From NCBI RefSeq assembly GCF_947378715.1, contig NZ_CANCLE010000008.1, positions 1 through 43,877 on the forward strand: DNA of 43,877 nt. The letters are read 5' to 3'. How positions within the stretch are numbered: position 1 is the first letter of the stretch; every line of letters begins with the position of its first letter. The DNA is from Phenylobacterium aquaticum. Its GTDB lineage: Bacteria; Pseudomonadota; Alphaproteobacteria; Caulobacterales; Caulobacteraceae. The position numbers and the translations under genes were made by a program. Of this stretch, positions 24,708 through 32,446 are shown piece after piece. Below the pieces are notes generated by a model. It did no database searches. It was not told the DNA's origin and saw nothing but the letters and a program-made list of their open reading frames with translations.

Positions 24708-25068
24708 GGCGCGGCCCTTCTTTACTTGCCTGGGGCGGGACCATGCCGGGAACGGCCGTCGGGATCAAACACCGATCCACGAACCCCGTTCGCTCATACA
24801 ACCATGGGTCGCGACGTTCTGACGCACCTCAGCGCGGGGCCCCGGGGTGCGACATAATGGACCAGGACCGTACCCGCCGGGGGCGCGGATTTCCGCCAGC
24901 TGGACGCTGCGGCGCCGCCAGCGTTGGGCCCGTCCCCCGCCGCCAGGGCGGGGGACCGCTCCATCCGGCGCGCCGGCCCGGTAGGACCGCCCATGGTCAC
25001 GAATTCAGGGCCATTGGAAAACGCCATGGAAACAGCTGCGTAATACCGAAGCCAAAGTAGTGTTGCGC

Positions 25069-25099
25069 GGTATGGCCAATTCACCACGGCAGGTATGGC
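25069..25099 (+). promoter_or_regulatory. paired GGTATGGC motifs upstream of the che operon
   Basis: GGTATGGCCAATTC (from 25069) and GGTATGGCTGAATTC (from 25092) are direct repeats 23 bases apart, about two helical turns. The core matches the motifs upstream of both receptor modules (12463, 15533). Confidence 0.4.
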
Positions 25100-25206
25100 T
25101 GAATTCGCGGGATGATTGTGCGATGCGGCATGTAACGCCCAGGCCCAATAGCGGCGATATCGGCGTCATATATAAGGTGTGAACGACGTCTCGGGGCGTC
25201 AGGAAA

Positions 25207-25228
25207 GCGTTTACTCTAATTTAAACGC
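25207..25228. promoter_or_regulatory. operator-like palindrome upstream of the che operon
   Basis: GCGTTTA (25207-25213) and TAAACGC (25222-25228) are perfect inverted arms around an 8-base A/T-rich centre. The site lies about 90 bases before the STAS start and is typical of a dimeric regulator site. The regulator is unknown. Confidence 0.4.
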
Positions 25229-25315
25229 CTCGCGCTGGGATTGTATCCAAGTATCCACTTGCGAAAACAGTGTGCGGTGAAGACGTTGAAGCCCCGAGCG
25301 AAATCAAAACAGGCG

Positions 25316-25621
25316 ATGTCCTGTTCTGTCGAACTGCCGACGGAACTGAATATCCGCGCGATCACCGAGGTCCACGCCCAGCTGCGCGAGGCGTTGAAAT
25401 CTGATGCGCCGGTCGTCGTCACTGTGCCGCTCGACGCCACGACGGACCTGACCTTCGTGCAACTCATGGAGGCGGCGCGCCGCTCAAGCGCCGAGCGCGG
25501 GGGCGCCTTGTCCCTGTCGCGCCCGGCCGACGGCGGGCTGCTGGAGACCCTCCGCCGCGGCGGATTCCTCGAGGCGGCCGAGAGCCGCCAGTTCTGGCTC
25601 ATGACTTCGGGAGAACAGTGA
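25316..25621 (+). CDS. STAS-domain protein, first gene of the che operon
   Basis: A 101-residue single STAS domain (CSVELPTELNIRAITEVHAQLREAL... VVVTVPLDATTDLTFVQLMEAARR...). In anti-sigma-factor antagonists the phosphorylated Ser lies in a D-S-x-G turn; here the segment reads TDLTFVQL, so that Ser is absent. It is more likely a MlaB/accessory-type STAS module than a classical SpoIIAA switch. The start is uncertain: ATG 25316 has a poor ribosome site, and a GTG at 25277 would add 13 residues. The stop overlaps the cheY start (TGATG), indicating translational coupling. STAS genes next to cheY-cheA recur in accessory che clusters of Alphaproteobacteria. Confidence 0.82.
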   Translation: MSCSVELPTELNIRAITEVHAQLREALKSDAPVVVTVPLDATTDLTFVQLMEAARRSSAERGGALSLSRPADGGLLETLRRGGFLEAAESRQFWLMTSGEQ

Positions 25622-25986
25622 TGGCGGCCATTCTCACGGTGGACGACTCGGTGAGCATCCGTCAGGCGATCAAGATCGCCCTGACGGGCGAGGGCTATGA
25701 GGTCGCCGAAGCCGGTGACGGCGCCCAGGGCATCGCCAAGGCCGACGCCGGGCGCTTCGACCTGATCATCACCGACCTCAACATGCCGGTGATGGACGGG
25801 CTGACCATGATCCGCCAGCTGCGCACCAAGCCGGCCCACCAGGGCGTGCCGATCCTGTTCCTGACGACGGAGAGCGACGCCGAGATCAAGGCCCAGGCCA
25901 AGGCGGCCGGCGCGACGGGCTGGCTGACCAAGCCCTTCGATCCGGAGCAGCTGGTGCGCATCGTCAAGAAGGTCTTGGCGTCATGA
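25621..25986 (+). CDS. cheY: CheY-type single-domain response regulator
   Basis: The 121-residue receiver domain has all phosphotransfer residues: acidic pair Asp8-Asp9 (TVDDS), phospho-acceptor Asp52 (ITDLNMPVMDG), Thr83 (LTTES) and Lys104 (LTKPF). No output domain is present. It sits between the STAS gene and cheA, with its stop overlapping the cheA ATG (ATGA), so it is likely the cognate phospho-acceptor of this CheA. Whether it targets the flagellar switch or another output cannot be told from sequence. Confidence 0.95.
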   Translation: MAAILTVDDSVSIRQAIKIALTGEGYEVAEAGDGAQGIAKADAGRFDLIITDLNMPVMDGLTMIRQLRTKPAHQGVPILFLTTESDAEIKAQAKAAGATGWLTKPFDPEQLVRIVKKVLAS

Positions 25987-27968
25987 GCGACGATCCGATC
26001 GACACCTTCCGCCAGGAGGCCCAGGACCTGCTCGAGCAGATCGAGACGGGTCTGCTGGACATGGCCCACCGGCCCGGCGACCGCGACCTGGTCGACGCGG
26101 TGTTCCGAGGCCTGCACACCCTGAAGGGCTCGGGCGCGATGTTCGGGTTCGATGCGCTCGCCGCCTTCACCCACCATTGCGAGACCGCCTTTGACCGGGT
26201 GCGCAAGGGCGAGGTCCCGGCCACGCCGGAGTTGGTGGCCGCCGTGCTGGCCGCCCAGGATCACATGCGGGCGCTCGCCGAGGGGACGGACGCGTCCGAC
26301 GCCGAGGGCGAGGCCCTGCTGGCCCGCCTGCGCAAGGCCGTTGACGCCGCCGCCGGCGTCACGGTCGAGACCGCGTGCGTTCCGGGCGCCGCGACCTGGA
26401 AGGTGCGCTTCAGCCTGCCCGCCGACGCTCTGGCCAACGGCACCCGGCCGCTGCCCCTGCTGGACGAGCTGCGCGAGCTCGGCGACTGCAAGGTCACCGC
26501 CCTTACCGACCAGGTCCCGCCGCTGGAGGCCCTGGTCCCCACCGAGTGCTGGCTGGGCTGGGAGGTGATCCTCACCACCGCCCATCCGCGCTCCGCCATC
26601 GAGGACGTGTTCATCTTCGTCATCGACGAGATGACCCTGGAGATCGAGGCCCTGGGCTCAGCGCCGCAGGTGACCCAGGACCATGACGCCCCGCCGGAGG
26701 CCCTGCTGGCCGCCGTGACCCGCGAGCAGGCCGCCCCGGCGCCGGAAGCGGCGCCCGAGGCCGTCGAGGCCGCAGAGGTCAAGACCACCCGGGTCGGCGA
26801 CACCGTCCGGGTCCCGGCCGAGCGGCTGGACGAACTGATGGACCGGGTCGGCGAGCTGGTGATCGCCCAGTCACGCCTCAAGCAGGTGGCGGTGAGCAGC
26901 AACGAGCCGCAGCTGCGCGCCGTGGCCGAGGAAATCGAGCGCCTGGCGTCGGAGCTGCGCGACACCATGATGGTGGTGCGCATGGTGCCGGTGGCCCAGC
27001 TGTTCGGCCGCTTCCGCCGGCTGATCCACGACCTGGCCCGCGACACCGGCAAGACCATCGCGCTCTCCACCGAGGGCGAGGCCACCGAGCTGGACAAGAC
27101 CGTGATCGAGCGTCTGGCCGATCCTCTGGTCCACCTGATCCGCAACGCCGCCGACCACGGGCTGGAGACGCCCGACGAGCGGATGGCGGCCGGCAAGCCG
27201 GCGACCGGCCACGTCACCCTGGCGGCCCGCCAGGCCGGCGCCGAGGTGATCATCACCATCACCGACGATGGCCGCGGCGTCGACCGCGCCCGGGTCCGGG
27301 CCAAGGCCGAGGACAATGGCCTGATCGCGCCGGGCGCCGTGCTCAGCGACAACGAGCTGCTGCAGCTGATCTTCCACCCCGGCTTCTCCACGGCCGCGAC
27401 CATCACCAACCTCTCCGGTCGCGGCGTCGGCATGGACGTGGTCAAGCGCACCATCGAGGGCCTGCGCGGCGCGATCGAGATGAAGAGCGAGCCCGGCCAG
27501 GGTTCGCAGATCTCGCTCCGCATCCCGCTCACCCTGGCGATCATCGACGGCCTGCTGGTCCGGGTGGGTCCGGCTCGCTACGTCATTCCCCTGGCCGCCG
27601 TCGAGGAATGCGTCGAGCTCACGGTCGAGCAGGACATGCGCTCCACCGGCCGCAGCCTGCTCACCCTGCGCGACCGCCTGGTGCCCTTCATCCGGCTGCG
27701 CGAGCTGTTCCGCACCGGCCTGGCCCCGGATCCGCACCAGAAGGTGGTGGTGGTGGCCACCGGCCAGGAGCGGGTGGGCCTGGTGGTCGATCAGATCCTC
27801 GGCGACCACCAGACGGTCATCAAGTCGCTGTCGGCCTTCCACGACGATGTGGAGACCTTCTCCGGCGCGACCATCCTGGGCGACGGCGGCGTCGCCCTGA
27901 TCCTCGACGTCTCCCATCTCGTCGCCGCCGGTCAACGCCAGGACGCGCAGCTGCGCGCCGCCGGCTGA
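25983..27968 (+). CDS. cheA: chemotaxis histidine kinase
   Basis: A 661-residue CheA: Hpt domain with phospho-His45 (GLHTLKGSG), a P2-like module (about 137-225) and an acidic/Pro linker. The dimerisation domain starts near 275 (TVRVPAERLDELMDRVGELV). The ATPase has the N box (HLIRNAADHGLE, 384-395), DDGRGVD and GRGVGMD. A CheW-like regulatory domain follows (about 523-650, GLLVRVGPARYVIPL). It is complete, and with CheW and the receptors it forms the signalling array at the inner membrane. The start overlaps cheY by four bases; cheW follows after 14 bases. Confidence 0.97.
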   Translation: MSDDPIDTFRQEAQDLLEQIETGLLDMAHRPGDRDLVDAVFRGLHTLKGSGAMFGFDALAAFTHHCETAFDRVRKGEVPATPELVAAVLAAQDHMRALAEGTDASDAEGEALLARLRKAVDAAAGVTVETACVPGAATWKVRFSLPADALANGTRPLPLLDELRELGDCKVTALTDQVPPLEALVPTECWLGWEVILTTAHPRSAIEDVFIFVIDEMTLEIEALGSAPQVTQDHDAPPEALLAAVTREQAAPAPEAAPEAVEAAEVKTTRVGDTVRVPAERLDELMDRVGELVIAQSRLKQVAVSSNEPQLRAVAEEIERLASELRDTMMVVRMVPVAQLFGRFRRLIHDLARDTGKTIALSTEGEATELDKTVIERLADPLVHLIRNAADHGLETPDERMAAGKPATGHVTLAARQAGAEVIITITDDGRGVDRARVRAKAEDNGLIAPGAVLSDNELLQLIFHPGFSTAATITNLSGRGVGMDVVKRTIEGLRGAIEMKSEPGQGSQISLRIPLTLAIIDGLLVRVGPARYVIPLAAVEECVELTVEQDMRSTGRSLLTLRDRLVPFIRLRELFRTGLAPDPHQKVVVVATGQERVGLVVDQILGDHQTVIKSLSAFHDDVETFSGATILGDGGVALILDVSHLVAAGQRQDAQLRAAG

Positions 27969-27982
27969 GAAAGGCCAGACCC

Positions 27983-28477
27983 ATGAGCGAATCCCACACC
28001 TCCGACGCCCTCCAGGTCCTGACCTTCGACCTGCATGGCGAGACCTTCGCCCTGGAGGCCGGCTGGGTGCGCGAGGTCCTAGACCTCACCACCGAGACCA
28101 ATGTCCCGGGCGCCGCGCCCTTCGTCAGCGCGGTGATCAACTTCCGGGGCCGGGTGATCCCGCTGGCCGACCTGCGCCTGGCCTTCGGGCTGGAGCGCAG
28201 CGCCCCCACCATCGACAGCCGCATCGTGGTCATCGAGTACGACCTCGACGGCGCTCCGACCCTGGTCGGCCTGCGCGCCGACAAGGTCCATGAGGTCACC
28301 TCGCTGGAGGTCGCCGAGACCGAGGACGCCCCGCGCGTCGGCCTGCGCTGGCGGTCCGATTTCATTCGCTGTCTCGCTCGGCGCGACGGCGACCTCATCG
28401 TCGTCCCAGACCTCGACCAGATCTTCGCCACCAAGGGCGGCGCCACGGGCGCCGTCATCCAACTTTCCGCCGCCTGA
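27983..28477 (+). CDS. cheW: CheW adaptor 1
   Basis: The 164-residue CheW domain protein (LTFDLHGETFALEAGWVREVL, INFRGRVIPLADLRLAFGL, ADKVHEVTSLE) links receptors to CheA. Located 14 bases after cheA and 15 bases before the first MCP gene. It differs clearly from the second CheW at 34150, so the two may pair with different receptors or play distinct structural roles in the array. Confidence 0.95.
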   Translation: MSESHTSDALQVLTFDLHGETFALEAGWVREVLDLTTETNVPGAAPFVSAVINFRGRVIPLADLRLAFGLERSAPTIDSRIVVIEYDLDGAPTLVGLRADKVHEVTSLEVAETEDAPRVGLRWRSDFIRCLARRDGDLIVVPDLDQIFATKGGATGAVIQLSAA

Positions 28478-28492
28478 GCTCAGGAACCTCCG

Positions 28493-30319
28493 ATGCGCTT
28501 CACGATCAAACTCAAGCTCGGCCTGGCCTTCGGCCTCGTGGTCCTGATGGCCTCCGTCATGGCCGTCCTCGGGATCTACAATCTGTCGTCCCTGAACACC
28601 GCCATCACCGACCTGATGAATGGCCCGGTCGCCCAGGCCAGGACCGCCAATGAGCTGTCGGACGATCTGAACCAGCTGGTCCGGACCGAAAAGAACATCA
28701 TCCTCAACACCGACCCCGCCGGGATCGAGGCCTATGACGCCCAGATCATCGATGTCCGCCAGCAGATCGTCGGCGATCTGCAGGCCGTCGAAAAGGTCGC
28801 CAGCCCCGACATGCAGACGGAGGTGAACAACTTCCGCGGCGAATGGCCGAACTACATCGCCAACCAGGACGACATCCGCCGGCTCGCGAAGATCAACACC
28901 CCGCAGAGCAATGCGGAAGCCGCCCAGCTGACCATGGTCAAGGCCAAGGCGTCGCGGGCCAAGCTGGACCTGGCGATCAACAACATCCGCCAGATGGCGA
29001 ACAAGGCCGTCGAGAAGGTCAATAGCGACACCGATGACCAATACGCCGCCGCGCGGAACCTGCTGATCATCGCCACCGTCCTGATCCTGGTGATCTCGAT
29101 CGCCACGGCCTTCTGGATCTCGCTGACCATCAGCAGGGGCCTGGCCAAGATCCGCGACATCACCGCCGCGGTCGCGATCGGCGACCTGGACCAGCAGGTC
29201 CAGGCCACGGCCAATGACGAGATCAAGGACGTCATCGACTCGGTCAATGTGATGACCGGCAACCTGCGGAAGACCGCCGCCCTGGCCGACGCGGTCGCCG
29301 ATGGCGACCTGACGGTCCAGCCCAAGCCGTTGTCCGACAAGGACACCCTGGGCATGGCCCTGGAGCGCATGGTCGATCGCCTGCGTGGCGTCGTCGCCGA
29401 CGCCATCTCCGCGTCGGAGAATGTCTCCTCCGGCAGCCAGCAGCTGTCCTCGGCCTCGGAACAGGTCAGCCAAGGGGCCACCGAGCAGGCCTCGGCGGCC
29501 GAGGAAGCCTCCGCGGCCATGGAGGAGATGGCCTCCAACATCAAGCAGAACGCCGACAACGCCAGCCAGACCGAGAAGATCGCCCGCCAGTCCTCCAAGG
29601 ACGCCGAGATCAGCGGCGAGGCGGTGACCCGCGCGGTGGAGGCCATGCGCACCATCGCCGAGAAGATCACCATCGTGCAGGAAATCGCCCGTCAGACCGA
29701 CCTGCTGGCTCTCAATGCGGCGGTGGAAGCCGCCCGGGCCGGGGAGCACGGCAAGGGCTTTGCGGTCGTGGCTTCGGAAGTCCGCAAGCTGGCGGAACGC
29801 AGCCAAACGGCGGCCACCGAGATCGGCGCCGTGTCGACCGAGACCGTCAAGGCGGCGCAGTCGGCCGGCGAGATGCTGACCGCGCTGGTGCCCAATATCC
29901 GCAAGACCGCCGAACTGGTCTCGGAGATCAGCGCCGCCTGCCGTGAGCAGGACATTGGCGCGTCTCAGATCAATGAGGCCATCCAGCAACTCGACAAGGT
30001 GACGCAACAGAACGCCTCGGCCTCCGAGGAAATGTCGGCGACCTCCGAGGAACTGGCCGCCCAGGCCGAGGAGTTGCAGGCTTCGATCTCCTACTTCCGG
30101 ATCGAATCCGCCGGCGCCCGCCGCGCGGCGCCCACGGTCCTCGCCCCCAAGGCCAAGCCCAAGGCCGCCGCCGGCCGGGCGCCGCCCGCGCGTTCCATCC
30201 CCGCCCGCCGTCCCACCCGTGGCCCGGTCGCCGCCCAGCAGGCCCTTGCCCAGGGCTTCGCCCTGGACATGGCCCAGGGCGGCGCGGACCCGGCGGACGA
30301 CGACTTCACCGACTACTGA
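28493..30319 (+). CDS. methyl-accepting chemotaxis protein A of the che operon
   Basis: A 608-residue receptor: TM1 (about 10-30), a four-helix-bundle-type periplasmic sensor (about 31-185, with LVRTEKNIILNTD), TM2 (about 187-210) and HAMP (GLAKIRDITAAVAIGDLDQQ). One extra 39-residue HAMP-like unit (residues 264-302) precedes a signalling domain with tip EIARQTDLLALNAAVEAARAGE. The long Ala/Pro/Arg tail ends in AAQQALAQGFALDMAQGG...DFTDY, shared with the next two receptors. DFTDY fits the CheR-tethering pentapeptide pattern. AGGAAC precedes the ATG. Confidence 0.95.
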   Translation: MRFTIKLKLGLAFGLVVLMASVMAVLGIYNLSSLNTAITDLMNGPVAQARTANELSDDLNQLVRTEKNIILNTDPAGIEAYDAQIIDVRQQIVGDLQAVEKVASPDMQTEVNNFRGEWPNYIANQDDIRRLAKINTPQSNAEAAQLTMVKAKASRAKLDLAINNIRQMANKAVEKVNSDTDDQYAAARNLLIIATVLILVISIATAFWISLTISRGLAKIRDITAAVAIGDLDQQVQATANDEIKDVIDSVNVMTGNLRKTAALADAVADGDLTVQPKPLSDKDTLGMALERMVDRLRGVVADAISASENVSSGSQQLSSASEQVSQGATEQASAAEEASAAMEEMASNIKQNADNASQTEKIARQSSKDAEISGEAVTRAVEAMRTIAEKITIVQEIARQTDLLALNAAVEAARAGEHGKGFAVVASEVRKLAERSQTAATEIGAVSTETVKAAQSAGEMLTALVPNIRKTAELVSEISAACREQDIGASQINEAIQQLDKVTQQNASASEEMSATSEELAAQAEELQASISYFRIESAGARRAAPTVLAPKAKPKAAAGRAPPARSIPARRPTRGPVAAQQALAQGFALDMAQGGADPADDDFTDY

Positions 30320-30358
30320 CCCCGTCCGCCCCCCGTCCGAAGACTGTGAGACTGAGCC

Positions 30359-32413
30359 ATGCGCTTCACGATCAAACTTAAGTTGGGACTGGCTTTCGGC
30401 GCGATCATCGCGCTGCTGGCCGTCACCACGGTCTTTGGGCTGGCCAGCGCCGCCAAGTCGAACGCCGAGTTCGACGAGGCGGTGGGCGGGCCGGTGGCGC
30501 GCATCCGCCTCGCCCAGCAACTGCACATCCATCTGGTCAATGTCGCCAACGCCGAGAAGGACGTCATCCTCGACGCCTCCGGCGAGCAGCGCGACGAGAT
30601 GGAGCGCAGCGCCGCCCAGGAGCGGGACGCCTTCAACGCCGACTATGACAAGGCCCGCAAGATCGCCACGCCCGAGAGCCTGGCCAAGTGGGATGCGGTG
30701 CACCAGGCCTGGGCCGGGCTCACCGATGTCAACGACAAGGTCAATTCGGCGATGAACGCCGGGCGCCGGGCCGAGGCCGCAGCGCTGTCCTCGGGCGAGG
30801 GCCGCCGTCACGCCGCCGAGGCCGCCCTGGCGGTGAAGGACCTGGAGGCGCTGGAGCAAAAAGAGCTCGACGACACCAACGACCGCACGGACGTGGCCTA
30901 CGCCAATACCCGCCTGGTCATGATCTCGGTCGCCATCGCGTCGCTGCTCGCCGCCATCGGCCTGGCGATCTGGCTGTCCCTGACCGTCAGCCGCGGCCTG
31001 CGCAAGATCGCCATGATGGCCGAGGCCGTGTCGATCGGCGACCTCTCCAGCACCGTCACCACCACCGCCAATGACGAGATCAAGGACGTCATCGACACCG
31101 TCAATGTCATGACCGCCAACCTGCGGGCCACGGCCCAGGTGGCCGACACCATCTCGGTCGGCGACCTCACGGTGCAGCCCAAGCTGCTGTCGGACAAGGA
31201 CACCCTGGGCATCGCCCTGGAGCGGATGGTCGCCAATCTGCGCGCCGCCGTCGCCGTGGCCGACACCATTTCGGTGGGGGACCTCTCCGTGGAGCCCAAG
31301 CCGCTGTCGGACAAGGACACCCTGGGCCTGGCCCTGGAGCGGATGGTCAAGAACCTGCGGACCACGGCCGCCCTGGCCGATGCGGTGGCCGATGGCGACC
31401 TGACCGTCCAGCCCAAGCCGCTGTCGGACAGGGACACCCTGGGCCTGGCCCTGGAGCGCATGGTCGACCGGCTGAGCGGCGTGGTCGCCGACGCCATCTC
31501 GGCCTCCGAGAACGTCTCGGCCGGCAGCCAGGAGCTGTCGGCGGCCTCCGAGCAGGTGAGCCAGGGCGCCACCGAACAGGCCTCCGCCGCCGAGGAGGCC
31601 TCGGCCTCGATGGAGCAGATGGCCGCCAATATCAAACAGAACGCCGACAACGCCAGCCAGACCGAGAAGATCGCCCGCCAGTCCTCCCGGGACGCGGAAG
31701 TGTCGGGCGAGGCGGTGACCCGGGCGGTGGAGGCCATGCGCACCATCGCCGAGAAGATCACCATCGTGCAGGAGATCGCCCGCCAGACCGACCTGCTGGC
31801 GCTGAACGCGGCCGTTGAGGCCGCCCGGGCCGGGGAGCACGGCAAGGGCTTTGCGGTCGTGGCTTCGGAAGTCCGCAAGCTGGCGGAACGCAGCCAGACC
31901 GCCGCCACCGAGATCGGCGCGGTCTCCAGCGAGACGGTGAAGGCCGCGCAATCCGCCGGCGAGATGCTGACCAGCCTGGTGCCCAATATCCGCAAGACCG
32001 CCGAGCTGGTGGCCGAGATCTCGGCCGCCTGCCGCGAACAGGACATCGGCGCCAGCCAGATCAATGAGGCGATCCAGCAACTCGACAAGGTGACGCAACA
32101 GAACGCCTCGGCCTCCGAGCAGATGTCGGCGACCTCCGAGGAGCTGGCGGCCCAGGCCGAGGAGCTGCAGGCCTCGATCTCCTACTTCAAGACCGTGACC
32201 CAGACCGCCCAGGGCCGCCGCGCGCCGGCGGCTCGGTCAAAGGCCAAGCCCCCCATCCGGTCGGCCGATGTCCGGTCGGTCAGCGCCCGTCCCGCGCCCC
32301 GCGCGGTTGGGCGCGGCCCGATCGCCGCCCAGCAGGCCCTGGCCCAGGGCTTCGCCCTGGATCTGTCCCAGGGCGGGGCTGACCCCGCCGACGACGAATT
32401 CACCGACTACTGA
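30359..32413 (+). CDS. methyl-accepting chemotaxis protein B with four HAMP-type modules
   Basis: A 684-residue receptor with TM1, a four-helix-type periplasmic sensor (about 31-182, VNVANAEKDVILDASG), TM2 (about 186-208) and a normal HAMP. Three tandem 39-residue HAMP-like units follow (residues 261-299, 300-338, 339-377), each with the pattern VADTISVGDLTVQPK...DTLGLALERMV. The signalling domain is nearly the same as in A and C. The tail ends AAQQALAQGFALDLSQGG...EFTDY. Stacked HAMP modules usually act as signal converters between membrane and kinase-control tip. The gene leader (GAGACTGAGCC before ATG) resembles that of receptor C. Confidence 0.95.
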   Translation: MRFTIKLKLGLAFGAIIALLAVTTVFGLASAAKSNAEFDEAVGGPVARIRLAQQLHIHLVNVANAEKDVILDASGEQRDEMERSAAQERDAFNADYDKARKIATPESLAKWDAVHQAWAGLTDVNDKVNSAMNAGRRAEAAALSSGEGRRHAAEAALAVKDLEALEQKELDDTNDRTDVAYANTRLVMISVAIASLLAAIGLAIWLSLTVSRGLRKIAMMAEAVSIGDLSSTVTTTANDEIKDVIDTVNVMTANLRATAQVADTISVGDLTVQPKLLSDKDTLGIALERMVANLRAAVAVADTISVGDLSVEPKPLSDKDTLGLALERMVKNLRTTAALADAVADGDLTVQPKPLSDRDTLGLALERMVDRLSGVVADAISASENVSAGSQELSAASEQVSQGATEQASAAEEASASMEQMAANIKQNADNASQTEKIARQSSRDAEVSGEAVTRAVEAMRTIAEKITIVQEIARQTDLLALNAAVEAARAGEHGKGFAVVASEVRKLAERSQTAATEIGAVSSETVKAAQSAGEMLTSLVPNIRKTAELVAEISAACREQDIGASQINEAIQQLDKVTQQNASASEQMSATSEELAAQAEELQASISYFKTVTQTAQGRRAPAARSKAKPPIRSADVRSVSARPAPRAVGRGPIAAQQALAQGFALDLSQGGADPADDEFTDY
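31139..31489 (+). repeat. three tandem 117-base HAMP-encoding units in receptor B
   Basis: Units 31139-31255, 31256-31372 and 31373-31489, each exactly 117 bases (39 codons), with high base-level similarity. A single matching unit occurs in receptor A at 29282-29398 and none is apparent in receptor C. Copy number therefore varies 1-3-0 among the three adjacent receptors. Confidence 0.88.
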
Positions 32414-32446
32414 CGCCGCCCCGCCGGAAGATCGAGAGACTGAATC

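Larger units (their letters stand above)
24708..25275. other. intergenic region between the oxidoreductase and the che operon
   Basis: No supported gene in about 570 bases. The left part is GC-rich with two hairpins: 24904-24924 (ACGCTG...CAGCGT) and 24932-24956 (GTCCCCCGCC...GGCGGGGGAC). Neither has a T-run. The right part, from about 25010, is A/T-richer with two GGTATGGC motifs (25069, 25092), an A/T run near 25170 and a palindrome at 25207-25228. The right part is the likely promoter of the che operon. Confidence 0.55.

Noticed and set aside
24743..25060. Small plus-strand open frame upstream of the che operon
   Set aside because: Its translation is Arg/Gly/Pro low complexity typical of non-coding GC-rich DNA, and it crosses two strong hairpins.
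28079..32098. A very long open frame on the minus strand (over 1,300 codons) opposite cheW and two MCP genes
   Set aside because: It is the antisense shadow of repetitive GC-rich coding DNA; the plus-strand frames have clear domains, ribosome sites and tight operon spacing.
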